Part shown: positions 53,333-62,236 of the stretch, piece after piece
Layout: every line of letters begins with the position of its first letter
Position numbering within the stretch: the first letter of the stretch is position 1
Assembly (NCBI GenBank): GCA_947176505.1
Contig: CAMWQW010000008.1
Span: forward strand, 110,429-174,428
DNA length: 64,000 nucleotides
Origin: an uncultured Lachnospiraceae bacterium
GTDB lineage: Bacteria; Bacillota; Clostridia; Lachnospirales; Lachnospiraceae
Reading direction: 5' to 3'
Translations under genes and position numbers: made by a program
The notes under the pieces: model-generated
Seen by the model: the letters and a program-made list of their open reading frames with translations, nothing else
The model's database searches: none
What the model was told of the DNA's origin: nothing

Positions 53333-54103
53333 ATGAAACAGAAAAAATGCAATATAAATATGGTTTTATATGAGCTTCGTAATATCAACGGTAATTTTAT
53401 GCCACATTTCTTCGGAATCGTATTTCCAAATATGATGACAATAATTTTCTCAAGAGTAATCGACAGTCAGATTCCACAAGCGGCGAGAGATAACGCTATG
53501 GTATCTATTATGCTCAGCATGATACTTGTCATTCCGATGTCAATTATGTTTATCGGGTATGGCGCGCTGTATTCTCAGGAAGTGGAGCATGAAGTGCCTA
53601 TAAGAATGCACCTGTTCGGTTTTCACGAGAGGAGTCTTCTGACGGCAAAGATTATTGCACACATGATTTTTATGACGATTGCCTTTGTAATCTTTGCTGT
53701 ATTTCAGATGTTCACAATGGATATTCCGAAGCCGGCAGTATCGTCTGTAATCTGTCTGTTAGTATCGCTGTATTTGATTGGAATCATACTCTTAGTGATT
53801 GCCCATTCAGTTGCAAATATTTTTCGAAAGTTCGGTATTACATTTGGGATAACGATGTTTGTTTATTTTACGTTGATGATGTTGACAGGTATGATGGGAA
53901 TCTCCACGGAACAGCTTCCGAAAGCATTGCAGAAGGTAGCTAACACTTTGCCCATGACTTATATCAGCAATGATTTTGCCGATTTCTGGACGGGCGGCAC
54001 CTATAACTTTATGCCTTATATTCAATCTTTCATTTTTTTCGGTGCAGTATCGGGGATTCTGTTGATGTATGCGCAGTACCGGAATAGGAGGGTAATCAAG
54101 TAG
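53333..54103 (+). CDS. ABC-2 type permease
   Basis: A 256-residue protein with six likely membrane helices, NINMVLYELRNINGNF at the start, and an export-type architecture. The loop EVEHEVPIRMHLFGFHERSLLTAK matches the conserved region after helix 2 of ABC-2 permeases in part. It pairs with the ATPase upstream and ends before a strong terminator. Confidence 0.88.
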   Translation: MKQKKCNINMVLYELRNINGNFMPHFFGIVFPNMMTIIFSRVIDSQIPQAARDNAMVSIMLSMILVIPMSIMFIGYGALYSQEVEHEVPIRMHLFGFHERSLLTAKIIAHMIFMTIAFVIFAVFQMFTMDIPKPAVSSVICLLVSLYLIGIILLVIAHSVANIFRKFGITFGITMFVYFTLMMLTGMMGISTEQLPKALQKVANTLPMTYISNDFADFWTGGTYNFMPYIQSFIFFGAVSGILLMYAQYRNRRVIK

Positions 54104-54151
54104 TAAAGCATATGCTTTAAAAGAAAAATGACTAATTTCATAAAGTTTTTT

Positions 54152-54196
54152 ATAAATGAGTAATTCAGGAAAAATATGCCGGATTTACTCATTTAT
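54152..54196 (+). terminator. terminator between the two ABC operons
   Basis: ATAAATGAGTAA pairs with TTACTCATTTAT (12 bp) across a 21-nt loop, followed by TTTTATACTG. It separates the OmpR-type module from the following FtsX-type module. Confidence 0.9.
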
Positions 54197-54251
54197 TTTA
54201 TACTGTATGCTCATACAATGGGATTATCAAAAAAATAAGGAGAGAAGAAGA

Positions 54252-55001
54252 ATGAATACATTGTTAGAAGCGCATGAAGTGACAAAAACTTATGAAAAAG
54301 CACAGCGACCAAGTCTAAAGAAGGTTTCGTTCTCTGTCGCAGCCGGTGAATTTATCGGTATTATGGGAGCGTCCGGTTCCGGCAAGACAACATTATTGAA
54401 TGTCCTTTCTACCATAGATGTTCCTTCGGGCGGAGACATCCTGATTAACGGAATCAACTTGAGGAGATTGACTGGCAAAAGTGCGGCTGATTTTCGGCGA
54501 GACAATTTGGGTTTTATTTTCCAAGAATATTTTTTGCTTGACAGCCTTACGATTCGCGAAAATATATCGGTTCCGCTTACGCTCCAGAAGCTGTTGCCTA
54601 AAAAAATCGAAGGTATGGTGCTTACTCTGGCTGAGAGATTTGGTATTGCGCCGCAGCTGGACAAATATCCATCGGAACTGTCAGGCGGGCAGCGACAGAG
54701 AGCTTCCGCAGCAAGAGCAATTATTAAAAAGCCGAGTATATTATTTGCAGACGAACCGACCGGTGCTCTGGATTCCGGTTCAGCTACCGAATTACTGAAT
54801 ACGCTGCTGGAAGCAAATCAGGAACTTGATACAACGATCTTGATGGTTACTCACGATGCCTATGCCGCAAGCTTTACTAACCGTATCCTGATTTTCAAAG
54901 ATGGTCAAATTGTGAAGGAACTTTCTAAACAGGATGGCAGTAGACATGATTTTTATGAGTCTATCGCTGCGGAAGTCGCACGATTGGATACGGAAAGGTA
55001 G
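54252..55001 (+). CDS. ABC ATPase of the BceA/LolD/MacB class
   Basis: About 249 residues. Walker A GASGSGKTT, FQEYFLLDSLTIREN, signature LSGGQRQRASAARAI and Walker B LFADEPTGALDS are typical of ATPases that work with FtsX-fold permeases. AATAAGGAGAGAAGAAGA precedes ATG 54252; the frame from 54156 starts inside the terminator region. Its partner permease begins 9 bp after the stop. Confidence 0.95.
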   Translation: MNTLLEAHEVTKTYEKAQRPSLKKVSFSVAAGEFIGIMGASGSGKTTLLNVLSTIDVPSGGDILINGINLRRLTGKSAADFRRDNLGFIFQEYFLLDSLTIRENISVPLTLQKLLPKKIEGMVLTLAERFGIAPQLDKYPSELSGGQRQRASAARAIIKKPSILFADEPTGALDSGSATELLNTLLEANQELDTTILMVTHDAYAASFTNRILIFKDGQIVKELSKQDGSRHDFYESIAAEVARLDTER

Positions 55002-55010
55002 GGTGAAGCA

Positions 55011-57020
55011 ATGAGCACTTTGACAATGGCATTTAAAAACCTGCGTAAAAATTTTTCTTATTATAAACTCTACCTGACTTCCGTTTCACTTATTATCACT
55101 ACTTTTTTTGCGTTTACATCTTTTTCAATGAATCGGATAATGCTTGACAAGATTTCCGAAAACGGACGGGTGGAGTCTATGTGTAATACTATTTCTATAT
55201 TTTTGATGGCATTTGTAATCTTTTTTATGGCGTATTCCAATCGATTCTTTTTGAAACGCCGTACGAAGGAACTTGGCATTTATGCACTGTTGGGATATCA
55301 GAAGATTACGATTTTATCTTTGCTTACTTTTGAAAATATTTTCATTTGCTTCGGCGCTCTGGGAATCGGATTAGTGACAGGCGCCATTGCGCATAAGGGT
55401 ATTGTAGCGGGAATTACTGCTCTTTTAAGGTTATCGGTGGATAATGCACTGATACCGCTTTTTAATGTGAATGCCTTAAAGAAAACGGTAGGCTTTATTA
55501 TGGTTGTAATCTTTGCTCTATGTATTTCCAACAGCAGATTTCTCTTTAAGGCTTCTCTTATGAGCCTGATTCGATTTGAAAAAAAGGCGGAAAAGGGTAT
55601 GGCGTTTCACTATTGTCCGGCGATATTGGGCTTTGTAATGATTTTATGCGGATATGGGCTGGCACTGGATATTTTCAGGGGCAGAAAGTCTGTCTGGTTT
55701 TCCATCGGATTCTATCCGGTTGGTATGTTGACGGCAATATTCATTTTATTTGGTACAATATTTTTTATATCGGCATTTCTGCCTTATGTGATGGAGATTA
55801 GTAAGGAAAGGAAACGGACATTTTATACACAAATAAAAATTATTACCATACCTAATTTTATTTATCGCATTCGCTCGAACGCAAAAACATTGATTATGCT
55901 CACGCTGTTTTCAGCGGCAACATTAACGATTTCAAGCGTTATGGCATTATCTCTCTATTATCCGATTGCGGCGGTCTCTCGTATGGCGCCTTCTGAACTA
56001 GAGTGCAGGATTGAAAAGGGGGATCAGGTCGAAAAGGTGAAGCAGTTGGTCAGCGAATATGCGCCTGAAAATACGGTTACTTATACACAGACGGATATTT
56101 ATAAGGTGACATCAAAATCCTTGAATCTTCCTATGGAATATAGTGTGGGAACATCGAAAGGCGATTCGGATAATCAGGCGCTGTTAAGGGAGAAAGGTTT
56201 CGAATGTATTTCATATTCACAGTATCTTTCGCTTCTACAGGCACAGAAAAGAGAAGATGTGATAAAGGATTTATGTGGGTTAAAAGATGATGAGTGTATT
56301 CTGGTAAAGTATCAACCCAATACTGATGGCAGTGATGAAACAGGAAAAACATATTTATTATCCGTTAACCGGAATGACATATTGGTTACCGTAAAAGAAG
56401 TCACGCTCAATAATCCCATTTCATTTGCAAACAGTGTGGGGACATTGATCGTCAGCGATGCCACTTATGAACGGATTCAATTGGGAGGAATGCCCAAAAC
56501 CAGTATTTTGAGTATAAACGGAGAAACAATTGAAAATCAGGAAAGTTTATTCGATGAACTTAAAGATTTGCTGGAGAATAGTCCTTACTTACAGGGGCAT
56601 ACCCATAGAATAAATGAAATTTTTTCTTTAAGCAGTTCCACATTTTTACTTATTGGTTTTCTGGTTGTTCTGTTCTTTATTGCAACGGGGAGTATATTAT
56701 ATTTTAACAATTTGTCATCCTTGACCGATTCCAAAGAGGACTATGAGATTCTGGGTAAAATGGGATATACAGAGACGGCGATCAGGAGAATTGTGAAAAA
56801 GCAGATTGCAGTTTTTTTCTGTATTCCGTTCTTATTTGGATTAATAGACTGCTTTTTTGCTACAATTGTATATAAAACCGGTCTTATGCAGAACATATTG
56901 AAAAATTCTCTTTCTCTGTATGTTCCCACACTGGCGGCTATCGCGCTGACAGCGATTATATACTTAATTTATTATTGGCTGACTGTCCGTTCTTGCTGTA
57001 AAATAATACTGAAATCATAA
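55011..57020 (+). CDS. FtsX-domain ABC permease, BceB-like
   Basis: A 669-residue membrane protein with about ten helices. FtsX-like blocks lie near residues 55-140 (RRTKELGIYALLGYQK) and at the end (SLTDSKEDYEILGKMGYTE). A large outer domain of roughly 200 residues (about 320-535) lies between helices seven and eight, as in BceB/VraE peptide-sensing permeases. With the ATPase it probably removes or senses a cell-wall-active peptide. Confidence 0.92.
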   Translation: MSTLTMAFKNLRKNFSYYKLYLTSVSLIITTFFAFTSFSMNRIMLDKISENGRVESMCNTISIFLMAFVIFFMAYSNRFFLKRRTKELGIYALLGYQKITILSLLTFENIFICFGALGIGLVTGAIAHKGIVAGITALLRLSVDNALIPLFNVNALKKTVGFIMVVIFALCISNSRFLFKASLMSLIRFEKKAEKGMAFHYCPAILGFVMILCGYGLALDIFRGRKSVWFSIGFYPVGMLTAIFILFGTIFFISAFLPYVMEISKERKRTFYTQIKIITIPNFIYRIRSNAKTLIMLTLFSAATLTISSVMALSLYYPIAAVSRMAPSELECRIEKGDQVEKVKQLVSEYAPENTVTYTQTDIYKVTSKSLNLPMEYSVGTSKGDSDNQALLREKGFECISYSQYLSLLQAQKREDVIKDLCGLKDDECILVKYQPNTDGSDETGKTYLLSVNRNDILVTVKEVTLNNPISFANSVGTLIVSDATYERIQLGGMPKTSILSINGETIENQESLFDELKDLLENSPYLQGHTHRINEIFSLSSSTFLLIGFLVVLFFIATGSILYFNNLSSLTDSKEDYEILGKMGYTETAIRRIVKKQIAVFFCIPFLFGLIDCFFATIVYKTGLMQNILKNSLSLYVPTLAAIALTAIIYLIYYWLTVRSCCKIILKS

Positions 57021-57044
57021 CTGAAATCCAGATGAGGGAAAGAT

Positions 57045-58619
57045 ATGCATATAAAAACGAGGTATCAGACATTAAGTTTATTATTTTGGTTGAATCATAT
57101 TCTGAGCATCCTTTATATGAGCCGGATTTTCAGTCATAATACGCCGATGACGATTGAAAATATCGTTCCGCTGATACTTGTTACATTCATGCTGATTGAT
57201 ATTACTTATATCAGTGCATGTAATGTAAGAGAGAACAAAATTGTTTCCCTGTTTTGCGGGCTGTTGGTTTTAGACTGCTGGTATATGCTTCTGCTGTCAG
57301 ATACACGACCAGCGGCGCAGCTTGTCTTTGCTGCCTTAAGTCCATTGATTTGGTATGTATCTATTCAGTTTATTTTAATGTTTCTTTTTCAGGGAGGCGG
57401 ATATAAATTCCGCAAGGCGGTGAACACAGTGCTTTATGCAGTCTGCGTTGCAGCGCTTGTCGGCATCGGTTTATCTGACAAAATATATGCTCTTTTATAT
57501 GTAATACAGTTTTTCATAAGCTGGACTTGTTTTTTGTTTGTTATGGTCTATCATTGGAGGAGAATTGCATTTGTTTTAAAGAGCGAATGGAAGAGCATTT
57601 CATTTTCTGCATTGGCGACAATGATGGTATTTTGCGTTTACTATTTTACCACAATAGGGATTCCGTATCATATTTCTAATTTCGGAATCTATATAACCAT
57701 TCTGCTGTTTGGTTTAAGTGTGCACGGTATTGTCATAAAAGGGCATAACAGTTCACCGTTATCTGATATATTCAGCAAACAGCAGTCCGTGGCTATCGTT
57801 GGACTGTCGCTTATGGTTCTCGGGCTGACATATCTGATTGCAGGATACCCGTTGAATGAACTGTTCGTGGCAATCAATTTACTGTTCTCTTTTATTTATC
57901 TGTGTAACATCATTTTAGGACAGTGCTTCAAAGAGGGTAAAGGCAGTCTGATGAAAGAGAGTGGGTATTACATTGCCATACAGCAGTTGCAAAAAGAAGA
58001 AGGGCTGAAAACAGAATTTGCAAATTTTCTTCACGATGAAATTTTGCAAGACATTCTGTCCGTCAAAAATATGATAACAAAAATACACCGACCGCTGATA
58101 CGGGACACTGTCATGGATACGCTAGAAGTTCTGAATAAAAAGATCCGTGAGCAGATGCAGGACTATCATCCTGTTATATTGAAGAAGTTAACTCTAAAAG
58201 AAAACTACCGGAATTTGATAAATGTTGTTTCACAGAATTTTCCCATGCGGGATTTGCAAGTATCTTTTGAATGCGCAGAAACGCTTTTTCTGGTTGAACC
58301 ATACAATGTGCTTGTTTACCGGTTGATAAAAGAACTGCTGACCAATATTTATAAACATTCCGATGGCAGTAAGGCATGGGTGACTCTTACACTGAAAGAC
58401 GACAGGATTCATTTGTGTGTCGCTGACAATGGAACGGCGGAACTGTCCGGACTGCTTTTAACGGATCAGACAAACCATAAAGGGCTCAGTTCTATTTCCG
58501 AACAGATAGGAGCTTTAGATGGCACTATGGAAATATCTGATTACGAGCCACATGGAGTTTGCATACAAATTTATATTCCGATGAAAGGGGATGTTTCCTA
58601 TCAATATTTTGTTAGTTGA
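57045..58619 (+). CDS. polytopic membrane sensor histidine kinase, HisKA_3 type
   Basis: A 524-residue kinase with about eight membrane helices in residues 10-295. The dimerisation box is FLHDEILQDIL with His330, then an ATPase domain with ELLTNIYKHSDGS and a shortened G-box ADNGTAELSGLL. It begins 24 bp after the BceB-like gene and overlaps the regulator gene by 29 bp, so it belongs to the same operon. The kinase type (NarL-family partner) is unlike the small two-helix kinases usual for Bce systems. Confidence 0.9.
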   Translation: MHIKTRYQTLSLLFWLNHILSILYMSRIFSHNTPMTIENIVPLILVTFMLIDITYISACNVRENKIVSLFCGLLVLDCWYMLLLSDTRPAAQLVFAALSPLIWYVSIQFILMFLFQGGGYKFRKAVNTVLYAVCVAALVGIGLSDKIYALLYVIQFFISWTCFLFVMVYHWRRIAFVLKSEWKSISFSALATMMVFCVYYFTTIGIPYHISNFGIYITILLFGLSVHGIVIKGHNSSPLSDIFSKQQSVAIVGLSLMVLGLTYLIAGYPLNELFVAINLLFSFIYLCNIILGQCFKEGKGSLMKESGYYIAIQQLQKEEGLKTEFANFLHDEILQDILSVKNMITKIHRPLIRDTVMDTLEVLNKKIREQMQDYHPVILKKLTLKENYRNLINVVSQNFPMRDLQVSFECAETLFLVEPYNVLVYRLIKELLTNIYKHSDGSKAWVTLTLKDDRIHLCVADNGTAELSGLLLTDQTNHKGLSSISEQIGALDGTMEISDYEPHGVCIQIYIPMKGDVSYQYFVS

Positions 58620-59208
58620 CGACCATAAACTTTTTGCGAAAAGTCTTGCCATAGTTCTGGATGAATATCCGGAAATTGAGAAATTATATATCGTGCAAAA
58701 CCTGCAGGATTTAGATCGACTGCTTTGTGAAGAAAAGATAGATATTATTCTAATGGACATTAATCTCGGTAATCTTGGCAGCGAGGACGGATTAGAAATA
58801 GCAGCTGATTTGCTGCAGTCCTATCCTTTGATTAAAATAGTCATTCTGACAGGGTATGATTTGCCTGTATATCGGTACGAAGCCAAAAAAATCGGTGCCA
58901 GCGGCTTTCTCAATAAGAGCATAAGCCCCGGTGAGTTGGCAGATTCGTTAATCCGTATTTTCCACGGCAGCAGTTGTTTTCCGCCTGAAAACAAAGAAGT
59001 GATTATTGAAGAGTTGACGGAAACCGAGCGAAAAATTCTGCAGTTAATTAGTACAGGGAAAAAACGCAAAAGCATCGCGGATGAGTTATACATGAGTGAA
59101 AGGACTTTATCAAATCATTTACAGCACATCTTTGAAAAGCTGGATGTTTCGTCAGCGGTTGAAGCTGTTACGAAAGCGCTTCGGTTGGGATATATTTCGC
59201 CATTGTAG
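58591..59208 (+). CDS. response regulator, NarL/LuxR family
   Basis: A 205-residue regulator: receiver with D10-D11 and phospho-acceptor Asp56 (IILMDINLG), and C-terminal LuxR helix-turn-helix with LTETERKILQLI and SERTLSNHLQHIFEK. It starts inside the kinase gene (29-bp overlap) after GATGAAAGGGG. It completes the operon ATPase-permease-kinase-regulator. Confidence 0.94.
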   Translation: MFPINILLVDDHKLFAKSLAIVLDEYPEIEKLYIVQNLQDLDRLLCEEKIDIILMDINLGNLGSEDGLEIAADLLQSYPLIKIVILTGYDLPVYRYEAKKIGASGFLNKSISPGELADSLIRIFHGSSCFPPENKEVIIEELTETERKILQLISTGKKRKSIADELYMSERTLSNHLQHIFEKLDVSSAVEAVTKALRLGYISPL

Positions 59209-59251
59209 TGAAAATGCTTCGTGACACAATTCCGGGAGAATAATTTCCTGT

Positions 59252-60355
59252 TTATTTTTTGCCGCCTAATTCCATTAACTGTAAATAATGAGGAATGTCC
59301 TCTTTTGTTGGATGTATTTTAAACGGTGCGCCACAACATCCGCAATGCCACCTTTCTTTCTGTTCAAACACGTATTTTACTCCGGATCTGCAGGTTCCGT
59401 TTATGCGGTTTTGGCACCCGGTGTCACTATAGCGGAATATTTCTAATATTCTTTCGGGGCATTCACTTAAATACTCTAAACATTTCTCTGCATTGCGGAT
59501 TCTCAGTTCCAGATACAGAGTTCCCATATCGGAAGTCAGTGCGTAATCATATACAGATGATTTCCTACAATAATACCGAACAGAAGGACCTTCGTTCGAA
59601 TCCCCTTTTTTCTTTGTATATCCATATTCCGTGAGAATGTTATCAATTGTGGATATCACTTCCTTATCCGATTCATCATGCATCTTATCCGCAACATAAT
59701 CACAGCCGTCTGCCAAACTGCAGGTATGCAAATCCTCAGTCAATATTTTATAGTTCCATCCGATAAATGCATTGCTGAATGCGATAACATTTGAGTAATA
59801 ATTTTTTACATCCTTTATTTGCGTACTTTTTACTTTTTTGGCAACAACAGAAAGGACCTCTAATATGTTTCGATTATCCGGATAATCAATTTCCAGATAG
59901 TCTCCTGATGATAAGCTGCATTTTTTGATTCCCTCAAATACAAAGCCATAATCACGCAATGCTTCTAATAATAAATTTGTCTTCTTAGCCTTATTTATTT
60001 TTTTGATTTCAGCTGTTTCTGCAACCAGTACATTTTCCTTAAAATTGCCGCAGGCAAACATGCAGAACATGAAATAGAACAGATTCCACGGCGCGGTTCT
60101 TGCTTCTCTTGCCTGACTAGAAAAATAATCATACTCGTCAATTTTATATAATGGTAATCCGAATCTTTGAGGAGAGTCCGCCATATCAGAATACATCTGG
60201 AGAAACATTTCCCCAATATCTCTGAATGCACTTTCAAACTCCTCATGAGAAAGCCGTTGTAAAAAATCAGAATGTATTTCTAATTTCTCAGGAATATCTA
60301 CCAACTCATTACGGCGTATCAAAGCCCATTTAGTGACTAAATAAACATCGCTCAT
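59252..60355 (-). CDS. unrecognised 367-residue protein under MerR control
   Basis: Soluble protein, no signal peptide. FLQRLSHEEFESAFRDIGEM near the N-terminus, mixed helix and sheet throughout, and a Cys-rich C-terminus: CQNRINGTCRSG and CGCCGAPFKIHP (about 340-352), which could bind a metal. A segment APWNLFYFMFCMFACGNF (about 88-105) is hydrophobic but has the look of a buried helix. I cannot name a family. It is 37 bp downstream of the MerR/GyrI gene and probably its target, so the likely trigger is a small molecule bound by the GyrI domain. Confidence 0.7.
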   Translation of the reverse strand: MSDVYLVTKWALIRRNELVDIPEKLEIHSDFLQRLSHEEFESAFRDIGEMFLQMYSDMADSPQRFGLPLYKIDEYDYFSSQAREARTAPWNLFYFMFCMFACGNFKENVLVAETAEIKKINKAKKTNLLLEALRDYGFVFEGIKKCSLSSGDYLEIDYPDNRNILEVLSVVAKKVKSTQIKDVKNYYSNVIAFSNAFIGWNYKILTEDLHTCSLADGCDYVADKMHDESDKEVISTIDNILTEYGYTKKKGDSNEGPSVRYYCRKSSVYDYALTSDMGTLYLELRIRNAEKCLEYLSECPERILEIFRYSDTGCQNRINGTCRSGVKYVFEQKERWHCGCCGAPFKIHPTKEDIPHYLQLMELGGKK

Positions 60356-60392
60356 AATACTATGCTCTCCTCTCTGTAGTGAGTCCGTCGGA

Positions 60393-61352
60393 TTATTGCT
60401 GTTTACCGCGGATTTTTATGGGTACGTATATATCCATTTGATCGTACCCTAAAGCATTCTTAATCGCATCTGACGGGTTGACCATATGTCCCATCGTTCT
60501 GTGCCCCGGACGCTCATCAAGTTCGAACCCGCTATCTTCCAGCCATTTTATAATTCCCGAATACACCCGGTTGCCCATATCGTCATCCCCGTCTATCGAC
60601 ATGGCGGCAGCATATAATCCACCCTCAAATTCGATTAATTCATAAGGAGCCGTATCTTTTTGTGTAACCCATTCCTCAACCGCCCAAATCCAGACAGCTT
60701 GCATATTTTCTTCAAACCAAAGGAAATCCGGAGCGCCATATATCATCTTCTTGACTAAATGGTTGTGTTCTTCCTGCCATTGCTGAAAAGTTCCCAGAAC
60801 ATTTTCAATCGTATCTGCACCGGATGAAAAAGCTCTGAATGGATTGATTTGGATAATCCGCACTTCAGGGGCTTTTTTTAGTTTGTCTGCAACATCCAGC
60901 AGACGATTTATTTTGGATGCGTTTCCGTCATAAGAAATATTCGCAATTTGGTTTTCTGCTTTTGCCGCTTTTTCATACAATTTCTTCACATCAGCGTCTC
61001 TGCTAAAATCTGACAGTTTAATCTGCTCGATAAATTCTAAAATAATATCTTTTAAATCTTGGAGCAGTGTAATCTCACCATTGATATCTTTCACCTTTCT
61101 TCCTAGAACATCCAGAAGAATTTCTGAGCCGGAGGTCTGAAATACTAACTGAATATCTTTAATACTAATATTCAACTTGCGTAATATTAAAATTTGTTCC
61201 AGCCGCTTAATTGCCTGATCATCATACAACCGATAGGCATAATCGGCGCTTCTCGTACTTTGCAGCAGTCCCATATCTTCATAATAGCGTAATGCGCGCG
61301 CAGATATATTATATTTTGCTGAGACTTCTCTTATTTTAATCAGCTCTGTCAT
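60393..61352 (-). CDS. MerR regulator with GyrI-like effector domain
   Basis: A 319-residue regulator. Winged helix with IREVSAKYNISARALRYYED, then a coiled coil (about 80-145) and a C-terminal GyrI/AraC-E-like ligand domain with FLWFEENMQAVWIWA and ELDERPGHRTMGHM. This architecture resembles BltR/BmrR-type multidrug sensors. It has its own 19-bp-spacer promoter and heads an operon with the unrecognised gene downstream. Confidence 0.92.
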   Translation of the reverse strand: MTELIKIREVSAKYNISARALRYYEDMGLLQSTRSADYAYRLYDDQAIKRLEQILILRKLNISIKDIQLVFQTSGSEILLDVLGRKVKDINGEITLLQDLKDIILEFIEQIKLSDFSRDADVKKLYEKAAKAENQIANISYDGNASKINRLLDVADKLKKAPEVRIIQINPFRAFSSGADTIENVLGTFQQWQEEHNHLVKKMIYGAPDFLWFEENMQAVWIWAVEEWVTQKDTAPYELIEFEGGLYAAAMSIDGDDDMGNRVYSGIIKWLEDSGFELDERPGHRTMGHMVNPSDAIKNALGYDQMDIYVPIKIRGKQQ

Positions 61353-61382
61353 AGTAAATTTCCTTTTTATTATTTTATATTT

Positions 61383-61413
61383 ATTATAAACGCTTCCCTA
61401 ACGGAAGAGTCAA
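61383..61413 (-). promoter_or_regulatory. MerR-type promoter with dyad in a 19-bp spacer
   Basis: On the minus strand: TTGACT (61413-61408), a 19-bp spacer, TATAAT (61388-61383). The spacer contains CTTCC-GTTAG-GGAAG. Over-long spacers with a central dyad are the hallmark of MerR-activated promoters, which the regulator remodels by DNA distortion. Confidence 0.88.
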
Positions 61414-61583
61414 CCGTAATTATTTCATGACACAAACGCCATCTTTTATGACATAATCCTGCAAAAACAGCTTGCTTTTGGATCTTTTGCGGGGATTTTC
61501 ATTTTTGCAATGAAACTTTTTCATAGAGTCATTCGTATTATTGATAAAGGATATTGCGTGCTAAACGGAAGGAGATGGTCGGT

Positions 61584-61709
61584 ATGAAATTTGACCGGGC
61601 GGTCTTGAACGACAGATGGACCGCAGTATCAAAAACAATGGAGGATTTGAAAGATGAGCATAAGTGGAATAGGACAAAATTACTATCAGAACAATGTACT
61701 AACGAATAA
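61584..61709 (+). CDS. possible 41-residue overlapping small ORF
   Basis: GGAAGGAG lies 9 nt before ATG 61584. The frame reads MKFDRAVLNDRWTAVSKTM and ends 56 bp inside the next gene, in another frame. It could be a leader peptide or a coupling ORF; coding is unproven. Confidence 0.3.
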   Translation: MKFDRAVLNDRWTAVSKTMEDLKDEHKWNRTKLLSEQCTNE

Positions 61710-62226
61710 GTATAACAAAAGTATAGCCGGACAATTTTGCCCTCAGAAGCAGGCAGCAGAGGCATCTGCTCCCGGAGGCACAAGGCAGAATGCCAACGTG
61801 CAGGATATTTATGGGGCGCTTAAAGCAACAAATCCGTTAACGGAGCAAGAGGAAAGCACCATATCAGAGGATAGCGGTCTGCAGACATGGTATGGTGATA
61901 AGACATTGGAGGAATGGGCGACAACTGACCCGAAATATACGGACAAAGAAACAGGTTTTTCATGGTATGTCAGGGATGGAAAGCATCCCTATATAATAGG
62001 GGAAGATGCGGCAAAGTTTAAGGAAATGTGCAAAGAAACGGGTGAGTCGTGGCTGAAAAAATTTGCAGAAATGGTAGGAACGATACAGCATCTTGATGAT
62101 AACACAACTGCTTTTGTAGGAACAAATGGCACGGTAATTAAATCAAAAGATGGGAAGGAGCTGTCTATTGACACGTCATCCATGACCTATGATATGATTA
62201 TGAATATGTTTAAGAATTTACCATAA
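61654..62226 (+). CDS. unknown 190-residue protein, M-x-I-S-G-x-G family
   Basis: Begins MSISGIGQNYYQNN after ATGGAGGATTTGAAAG. Residues 1-60 are low in hydrophobics and rich in Asn, Gln, Ser, Thr, so probably flexible. A folded domain follows with TWYGDKTLEEWATTDP and FSWYVRDGKHPYIIGED. The C-terminus is KDGKELSIDTSSMTYDM and MIMNMFKNLP. There is no signal peptide or membrane helix. It opens a same-strand array of five short genes. I do not know the function; the N-terminal motif recurs in two neighbours. Confidence 0.72.
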   Translation: MSISGIGQNYYQNNVLTNKYNKSIAGQFCPQKQAAEASAPGGTRQNANVQDIYGALKATNPLTEQEESTISEDSGLQTWYGDKTLEEWATTDPKYTDKETGFSWYVRDGKHPYIIGEDAAKFKEMCKETGESWLKKFAEMVGTIQHLDDNTTAFVGTNGTVIKSKDGKELSIDTSSMTYDMIMNMFKNLP

Positions 62227-62236
62227 GGAGGGGACT

